Positions 6,437 through 11,457 of a DNA stretch of 13,411 bases are shown here, piece by piece (position 1 is the stretch's first letter; the number at the start of each line of letters is the position of its first letter). This DNA is from UBA8437 sp003445035 (lineage in GTDB: Bacteria; Planctomycetota; Planctomycetia; Planctomycetales; Planctomycetaceae). Below the pieces are notes generated by a model. It saw only the letters and a list, made by a program, of their open reading frames with translations, had not been told where the DNA came from and searched no databases. Position numbers and translations under genes: made by a program. The stretch lies in the NCBI GenBank assembly GCA_937901285.1, contig CALCHI010000482.1, positions 1 through 13,411 on the forward strand, in the 5' to 3' direction.

Positions 6437-7777
6437 ATGTTCCAGCGCATCCTGGTCGCCAACCGCGGCGAGATCGCCCTTCGGATCATCCGCACCTGCC
6501 GCGAGTTGGGAATCGAGACGGTGGCGGTCTACAGCGAGGCCGACCGCAACGCCAGCTACCTCGAACTCGCCAACGAATCCTACTGCATTGGTGGAAACAG
6601 TTCGGCCGAGAGCTACCTGATGATCAACCGGATCATCAGCGCTGCGGAAGTCGGAAACGTGCAGGCGATTCACCCCGGCTACGGGTTCCTGGCCGAAAAC
6701 GCACACTTCGCCGAGGTCTGTCGCAGTTGCAAGATCGAGTTCATCGGACCTCCACACGAGGCCATGAAGCAACTCGGAGACAAGGTCACCGCTCGCAAGA
6801 TCGCGCGAGACGCCAAGGTGCACACGGTTCCCGGAAGTGAGGGGTTGATCGAAGACGAGGCAGAAGCGTTACGGGTCGCCGAGGAAATCGGATATCCGGT
6901 GCTGGTCAAGGCGACCGCCGGAGGAGGCGGCAAGGGGATGCGGGTCGCTCGCAACGACATCTCCCTGAAAAGCTGCCTCTCCTCAGCCGCCGCTGAAGCC
7001 GAGAAGGCCTTCAACAACTCCGGTGTCTACCTGGAAAAGTACATCGAGAATCCCCGGCACATCGAAGTGCAGATCCTTGCCGACCAGCACGGAAACGCAG
7101 TGCATCTCTGGGAACGAGACTGCAGCCTGCAGCGACGGCACCAGAAACTGGTCGAGGAAACTCCGGCGCCCGACCTGCCCAACGCGGTCCGTGAGGACAT
7201 CTGCAAGGCGGCCATCCGGCTGGTCCAGGCCTCCGGCTACGCCAACGCCGGTACCGTCGAGTTCCTGGTCGACAGCCAATTCCAGTTCTATTTCATCGAG
7301 GTCAATGCCCGGATCCAAGTCGAGCACCCGGTGACCGAGCAAGTGACCGGCATCGACCTGATTGAACAGCAGTTGAGAATCGCAGCCGGAGAGGAACTTG
7401 GCCTCTCGCAACGGAGCGTCCCCTGCAACGGGTCGTCGATCGAAGTGAGAATCAATGCCGAGGACCCCGCGAACGACTTCCGTGGCTCGCCCGGAACGAT
7501 CACCGGCATGAAGGTGCCCGGCGGTCGCGGTGTCCGCTTCGACTCCCACATTCACGTCGGCTACCGCGTCCCACCCTTTTACGATTCCCTGATCGGCAAG
7601 CTGATCGTTCACCGACCGACCCGTGCCGAATCAATCCGCTGCATGAAACGGGCTCTCGAGGAATTCCGGATCGAGGGGATTCACACAACAATCCCGCTGC
7701 TGCGGCAGATCTTCAACCACACGGCTTTTGTTGAAGGCCAGGTCGACACCGGCTTCATCGAACGGGAACTGCTGTAA
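6437..7777 (+). CDS. accC: Biotin carboxylase subunit of acetyl-CoA carboxylase
   Basis: AccC is the ATP-grasp enzyme that carboxylates the biotin of AccB using bicarbonate and ATP. At 446 residues it has the normal length. The N-terminal fold starts FQRILVANRGEIALRII. Key sites follow E. coli numbering closely: Lys116 (GDKVTAR), Lys158, the Gly-rich ATP loop AGGGGKGM (161-168), Lys237, Glu288 and Arg292 in FIEVNARIQVEHPVTE. The usual EMNTR reads EVNAR here, with the catalytic Glu and Arg kept. The ATG at 6437 is chosen because it begins the family N-terminus and GGTGA lies 7 nt upstream; the longer frame from 6329 overlaps accB. The carboxyltransferase genes accA/accD are not in the window. 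MFQRIL plus the paired accB argue for the acetyl-CoA carboxylase subunit rather than a pyruvate or propionyl carboxylase. Confidence 0.95.
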   Translation: MFQRILVANRGEIALRIIRTCRELGIETVAVYSEADRNASYLELANESYCIGGNSSAESYLMINRIISAAEVGNVQAIHPGYGFLAENAHFAEVCRSCKIEFIGPPHEAMKQLGDKVTARKIARDAKVHTVPGSEGLIEDEAEALRVAEEIGYPVLVKATAGGGGKGMRVARNDISLKSCLSSAAAEAEKAFNNSGVYLEKYIENPRHIEVQILADQHGNAVHLWERDCSLQRRHQKLVEETPAPDLPNAVREDICKAAIRLVQASGYANAGTVEFLVDSQFQFYFIEVNARIQVEHPVTEQVTGIDLIEQQLRIAAGEELGLSQRSVPCNGSSIEVRINAEDPANDFRGSPGTITGMKVPGGRGVRFDSHIHVGYRVPPFYDSLIGKLIVHRPTRAESIRCMKRALEEFRIEGIHTTIPLLRQIFNHTAFVEGQVDTGFIERELL

Positions 7778-7809
7778 CCGGCCAGCCACAGCCGCAGTGA
7801 CAGGATGAG

Positions 7810-8844
7810 ATGATGAAAATTGGAGCCCTGACCGGAGGCGGAGACTGCCCGGGACTCAACGCGGTGATCCGCGCTGTGGTCCGCACCAACGCCAACCGCG
7901 GTGGAACCACTCTTGGCTTTCTCGAAGGCTGGCGGGGCCTGATTGAGCACAACTGCATCGAACTGACTGCCGAAGGAACCGACGACATCATCTCCCGTGG
8001 TGGCACCATTCTCGGTTCGTCACGGACCAACCCCTTCAAGGATGGGACGGCGGTCGACAACGTGATCGAAACCATTCGGGCCACAGAACTCGACGCCCTG
8101 ATCGCCATCGGCGGCGACGACACGCTCGGAGTGGCTCACCGGCTCAACGCCGAACACGGGATCAACACCATTGGCGTCCCCAAGACCATCGACAACGACC
8201 TCTCCAGTACCGACGTGACCTTTGGCTTCGACACCTCGATCAACGTCGTGATGGAAGCCGTCGATCGATTGAGAACCACGGCCGAATCGCACCGGCGGGT
8301 GATGGTGATCGAGACGATGGGCCGACACGCCGGTTGGATCACGTGCTTTTCTGGTGTCTCGACCGCCGCCGATTACTTCCTGATCCCCGAGGAAAAGCCC
8401 GACCTGGACCATATGTGCGAATTGCTCAAGCAGCGGCGCGAAGCGGGCAAGATGTACGGAATCGTAATCGTCAGTGAAGGGGTCGAGTTGCCCCAGGTCG
8501 ACGGATTCGTCACCCAGGACACCGAGGTCGACGAATTCGGACACGTCAAACTGGGTGGCGTGGGCGAGATCATCGCCGAATTGATCGAACAGCGGACGGG
8601 AATCGAAACGCGAGTCGTGACATTGGGACACCTGCAACGCGGTGGAGCTCCAAGCGCCTACGACCGCGTGCTCGGCACGCGACTGGGTGTCCACGCCGCA
8701 CGACTGGCCCACGAAGGCCGGTTCGGTCAAATGGTCTCGCTCCGCGGCACCCGGATCACCTCGGTCGAACTGAGTGATGCGGTGGGAAAAATGAGGACAC
8801 TCGAGCCGGAATTCATGACGGAAGCCCGCGAGTTCTTCACCTAG
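7810..8844 (+). CDS. 6-phosphofructokinase, predicted pyrophosphate-dependent
   Basis: It interconverts fructose 6-phosphate and fructose 1,6-bisphosphate. The 344-residue PfkA-family protein has TGGGDCPGLNAVIRA (8-22), IGGDDTLG (100-107), PKTIDND (124-130, catalytic Asp128), METMGRHAGW-type substrate motif (around 168-176) and TLGHLQRGGAPSAYDR (271-286). Two positions decide the phosphoryl donor in this family: E. coli Gly104 and Gly124 mark ATP enzymes, Asp104 and Lys124 mark pyrophosphate enzymes. Here they are Asp104 and Lys125 (one residue offset), so a reversible PPi-dependent enzyme is predicted. The overall flavour matches the actinobacterial/planctomycete-type short PFKs. Start: ATG at 7810, or the adjacent ATG at 7813, with AGGA just upstream. 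It follows accC by 32 nt on the same strand and is probably read through from it. A stem-loop follows the stop codon. Confidence 0.93.
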   Translation: MMKIGALTGGGDCPGLNAVIRAVVRTNANRGGTTLGFLEGWRGLIEHNCIELTAEGTDDIISRGGTILGSSRTNPFKDGTAVDNVIETIRATELDALIAIGGDDTLGVAHRLNAEHGINTIGVPKTIDNDLSSTDVTFGFDTSINVVMEAVDRLRTTAESHRRVMVIETMGRHAGWITCFSGVSTAADYFLIPEEKPDLDHMCELLKQRREAGKMYGIVIVSEGVELPQVDGFVTQDTEVDEFGHVKLGGVGEIIAELIEQRTGIETRVVTLGHLQRGGAPSAYDRVLGTRLGVHAARLAHEGRFGQMVSLRGTRITSVELSDAVGKMRTLEPEFMTEAREFFT

Positions 8845-8848
8845 GACA

Positions 8849-8871
8849 CCGCGGAACCTCCGCTTCCGTGG
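8849..8871 (+). terminator. Candidate transcription terminator after the phosphofructokinase gene
   Basis: CCGCGGAA (8849-8856) pairs with TTCCGTGG (8864-8871): 8 bp including one G-U, with a 7-nt loop. It begins 5 nt after the stop codon and precedes the next promoter. There is no T-tract afterwards, so it would be a non-canonical or mRNA-end-protecting hairpin. Confidence 0.4.
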
Positions 8872-8879
8872 AACCGATC

Positions 8880-8907
8880 TTGCGTTGGTCGGGAGCATTC
8901 CTAGAAT
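8880..8907 (+). promoter_or_regulatory. Candidate sigma-70 promoter for the zinc-ribbon membrane protein
   Basis: TTGCGT (8880-8885), a 16-nt spacer and TAGAAT (8902-8907) make a good match. Predicted transcription starts near 8914, about 32 nt before ATG 8946. This excludes the upstream in-frame ATG at 8868 as the real start. Confidence 0.55.
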
Positions 8908-8914
8908 GTCGGCC

Positions 8915-8933
8915 CCTCGCTTCCTTTTCGAGG
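8915..8933 (+). promoter_or_regulatory. 5' leader stem-loop holding the Shine-Dalgarno-like sequence
   Basis: CCTCG (8915-8919) pairs with CGAGG (8929-8933) across a 9-nt pyrimidine loop. It lies right at the predicted transcript start. Its 3' arm contains GAGG, the only Shine-Dalgarno-like sequence ahead of ATG 8946 (12 nt away), so folding could limit translation. Confidence 0.35.
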
Positions 8934-8945
8934 CAGATCACACGG

Positions 8946-9959
8946 ATGTGGTGCGCCAAGTGTCAGGCCCCCGTGGGCCATGCTTCCGACGGCAAACCGT
9001 CCCAGTGCCCGCGGTGCGGGACTGAGGTCGTGGACGCGCCCCCCGAAAACGACGCCACCGGACAGGCCCGCGCGCTGCTGGAACGCTGGGCGACCGACGA
9101 CCCACTGGAAGCCACTCCACAAGAGGCCGTCACGTCCTCGAGCCAATCGAAGACGACGGACACCGACCAAACCGAAAACGTCGACGAAACGGCTTCGCCC
9201 CCAACCCCCCGGCCTCCTTCGCCGAACCATCGCCCCGCCCGGCGGAACTACCGGGTCGATGTCTCACACGCGAACCAACAACAACCCACCAAGGTGCCCG
9301 CGGCATCCTCACGGCCACTCGAACGTCCTGGCGGAAACGCCACCGACCAGGTGCAGCAACCGTCCACCGACATCGCGAACACCTCGCAGGACACGACCAA
9401 CCACGACCCGCTCACCTCGGTCGCCTCGACGCTCGCCAACATCTCCGAAGCCCCAGAATCACTCGATTCAACTGACCACACCAAGCCGGTCGCACCCGAC
9501 GCCCCGACCACCGGGCACACGGCTCCCGCCGTCTCGTCGCTTCCCCCGGGTGCCACCACCAATGCCCTGACACACTCGACCTCGCTCTGGGGACAATTGC
9601 TGGCCTACATCGGAGTGCTCGGACTGACCATCGGTGGTGCGATGATCGTCTGGAACGGCTTCGGACACGCTCCGCTCAACACGCCCACCTCCTGGTTGAT
9701 CGCCACCGCGGGACAGATGCTGCTGTTCCTGGGCATCGTGACGCTCGTCTCCAGCGGGCTGGAACAGACCAACGAAGAGGTGACCCGCCAGGTCCGGGTT
9801 CTCGGCGAACAACTGTTGCGGATCGAACAGGGGCAGGACGTCGCCCCGGTTGCCCCACCGCATGTCGCCCAACGCCCCATCGACTCGGCCAAGCCGCTCA
9901 CCGCTCGGGTTGACTCCGGAACCGATCAGGAACTCGGTGTCCACACGAACCCGAAGTAA
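8946..9959 (+). CDS. Uncharacterised zinc-ribbon protein with two C-terminal transmembrane helices
   Basis: No function is assigned. The 337-residue protein starts MWCAKCQAPV and has a compact zinc ribbon: Cys3-x2-Cys6 and Cys21-x2-Cys24. Residues about 30-210 are a long, probably disordered linker rich in Thr, Pro, Ser, Asp and Gln. Two membrane helices follow (about 214-236 and 249-271). A charged helix, possibly a short coiled coil, comes next (about 272-297), then a polar tail. The zinc ribbon is thus probably cytoplasmic and tethered to the membrane by the linker. I recall similar 'MWC..C' proteins in planctomycete genomes, but that is memory, not a search. ATG 8946 is chosen because it starts at the ribbon and follows a promoter with about a 32-nt leader. 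Its 3' end overlaps the convergent DUF420 gene by 34 bp. Confidence 0.75.
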   Translation: MWCAKCQAPVGHASDGKPSQCPRCGTEVVDAPPENDATGQARALLERWATDDPLEATPQEAVTSSSQSKTTDTDQTENVDETASPPTPRPPSPNHRPARRNYRVDVSHANQQQPTKVPAASSRPLERPGGNATDQVQQPSTDIANTSQDTTNHDPLTSVASTLANISEAPESLDSTDHTKPVAPDAPTTGHTAPAVSSLPPGATTNALTHSTSLWGQLLAYIGVLGLTIGGAMIVWNGFGHAPLNTPTSWLIATAGQMLLFLGIVTLVSSGLEQTNEEVTRQVRVLGEQLLRIEQGQDVAPVAPPHVAQRPIDSAKPLTARVDSGTDQELGVHTNPK

Positions 9960-10399
9960 TAGACCAGCAGTCCGGTGACCGACGTGGCGGTGATGTCGAG
10001 CGTCGACAGCCAGCCCAGTCGTCGGTGCAACCGGCTGTGATCGCCGGGTTCCGGTGGGCTCGAGAAACGCTTCATCGCCAAGACGATCGTGATGGTCCAG
10101 AGCGCGACGGTCGAGATGGCAAAGAACAGGTGAACCCCAAGCAACACCTTCATCGCGTCCGTATCGTTATCGGAGATCTCGTCAAAACCGCCCTGCAACC
10201 GCATGTCGATCTCGAACAGCGACACCGCAATCAACAGGACAATCCCCAACAGAAGTTGCAGTCTCTTGTGAGCCCCAAAACGTCGCCTCAACCGGACCTG
10301 GCACAGACTCACCACCAGCACCGGCACAACCACCACCAACGCGACAACGACCACGTCGAGCATCAGCGACGTGTTGTAACCCAGGAAACCTCCGCCCAT
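9926..10399 (-). CDS. DUF420 family membrane protein
   Basis: The 157-residue protein has four predicted membrane helices (about 11-33, 46-64, 86-108, 132-152), the DUF420 size and topology. Histidines at His44 (AHKRLQ), His90 (GVHLFF), His121 and His125 (HRRLGW) sit near helix ends in the pattern conserved in the family. DUF420 has no settled function; members often lie near respiratory or cytochrome oxidase assembly genes, so a haem or copper role is only a guess. The ATG at 10397-10399 is preferred: GGGGTGAGG lies just upstream and the FLGYNTSLMLDVV start fits the family. A GTG at 10435 would add 12 residues. It is the last gene of the minus-strand run after the ABC ATPase (55-nt gap) and overlaps the zinc-ribbon gene at its 3' end. 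Confidence 0.8.
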   Translation of the reverse strand: MGGGFLGYNTSLMLDVVVVALVVVVPVLVVSLCQVRLRRRFGAHKRLQLLLGIVLLIAVSLFEIDMRLQGGFDEISDNDTDAMKVLLGVHLFFAISTVALWTITIVLAMKRFSSPPEPGDHSRLHRRLGWLSTLDITATSVTGLLVYYFGFVWTPSS

Positions 10400-10454
10400 C
10401 ACCTCACCCCAATGCTCTTCTTGTCCAGCCGACACCCCGTCGAAGGAGTCCGGT

Positions 10455-11411
10455 CTACTGCACCAGCCCCTTGGTCAGTTGCATGAAAGCCGTCTCGAGA
10501 TTGACGTCCTCCTCACGGAACAACTCGATCCGAAAGCCGTGCTCGATCAACAGGGTCGGCAGAGCCGTGTAGTCCATCACGTCGGGAACCAGCGTGGCCA
10601 GGATCGTGCCCCGTTCGATCGTCACGGTATCAACCTCGTCGGCCTGCTCTATCAAGCCCGCCGCCCGGTCTGCTGCTGCGGCACTACTCTTCGGGTCTCC
10701 GTCGCCTTCCAGAACCCGCACGTGCAACACCAGCCGCTCGCGGGCCTTCTGCATCACCTCTTCGACATGCCCGTCGACAATCAGGTGCCCTTTCTCGATC
10801 ATGCCCACCCGGGTACAGACGTCGGCCAACTCGGGCAGGATGTGGCTGCTGACGACGACCGTCTTGTTCATTTCGCCGAGCCGCTTGAGCAGCGTACGAA
10901 TCTCGATTCGGGCGCGGGGATCGAGCCCGCTGGCCGGCTCGTCGAGCAGCAGCACCTGGGGCTCATGCAACAACACCCGGGCCAGACCAATCCGCTGGGT
11001 CTGACCACGTGAGAGTTGATTGACCATCGCGTCTCGTTTGAATGCCATGTCGACCAACTCGAGCTTCTCTTCACAGATCCGCCGACGGGCATCCGCGTCG
11101 ATGCGATAGGTCGCCGCAAAGAACTCGAGGTACTCGATCACCGTCATATCATCGTAGACACCGAAGAAGTCCGGCATGAATCCGACCAGCCGTCGGATCT
11201 CGGCGGGATCGGTGTAGATCGACTTGCCGCAGACATACGCCTCGCCGTGTGTCGGATTGAGCAGCGTGGCGATCATCCGCATCGTGGTCGTCTTGCCCGA
11301 ACCGTTGGGCCCGATGAAGCCGAACACGTCGCCCTCGGCAAGATCCAGGTCGATGTTGTTCACGGCAACCAGGTCACCATACTGCTTGGTCAGTTTCCGA
11401 GTGGTGATCAC
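10455..11411 (-). CDS. ABC transporter ATP-binding protein (ABC-2/NatA-like exporter type)
   Basis: This ATPase subunit would power an ABC-2-type permease. Its 318 residues are a full nucleotide-binding domain plus a C-terminal extension (about 225-318). Motifs are Walker A GPNGSGKTT (34-42), signature LSRGQTQR (133-140), Walker B LLLDEPA (154-160), D-loop SGLD (161-164) and switch His190 (SSH). The usual Q-loop Gln region reads GFMPDFFG (77-84), so Asp81 stands where Gln is common, as in some members of this exporter class. The start is GTG at 11411, supported by AAAGGAGGGG 8 nt upstream. No permease is in the window; it most likely lies beyond the right edge. The gene follows the large membrane protein by 46 nt and precedes the DUF420 gene. 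Confidence 0.92.
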   Translation of the reverse strand: MITTRKLTKQYGDLVAVNNIDLDLAEGDVFGFIGPNGSGKTTTMRMIATLLNPTHGEAYVCGKSIYTDPAEIRRLVGFMPDFFGVYDDMTVIEYLEFFAATYRIDADARRRICEEKLELVDMAFKRDAMVNQLSRGQTQRIGLARVLLHEPQVLLLDEPASGLDPRARIEIRTLLKRLGEMNKTVVVSSHILPELADVCTRVGMIEKGHLIVDGHVEEVMQKARERLVLHVRVLEGDGDPKSSAAAADRAAGLIEQADEVDTVTIERGTILATLVPDVMDYTALPTLLIEHGFRIELFREEDVNLETAFMQLTKGLVQ

Positions 11412-11417
11412 GTCAAT

Positions 11418-11427
11418 CCCCTCCTTT
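11418..11427 (-). promoter_or_regulatory. Strong Shine-Dalgarno sequence for the ABC ATPase
   Basis: On the minus strand AAAGGAGGGG contains the full AGGAGG (plus 11420-11425), 8 nt before GTG 11411. It is the best ribosome binding site in the window, validates the GTG start and suggests high translation of the ATPase relative to its neighbours. Confidence 0.85.
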
Positions 11428-11457
11428 TAGTTCCGTGACACGGCCACAGCTGGAGTG

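Noticed and set aside
8868..8945. Upstream ATG at 8868 for the zinc-ribbon gene
   Set aside because: It lies in the terminator-like stem and upstream of the predicted promoter; the protein module begins exactly at ATG 8946.
11433..11443. Palindrome CCGTGACACGG ahead of the ABC ATPase
   Set aside because: Arms of 5 bp around one base cannot form a hairpin, and a single short palindrome is not enough to call an operator.
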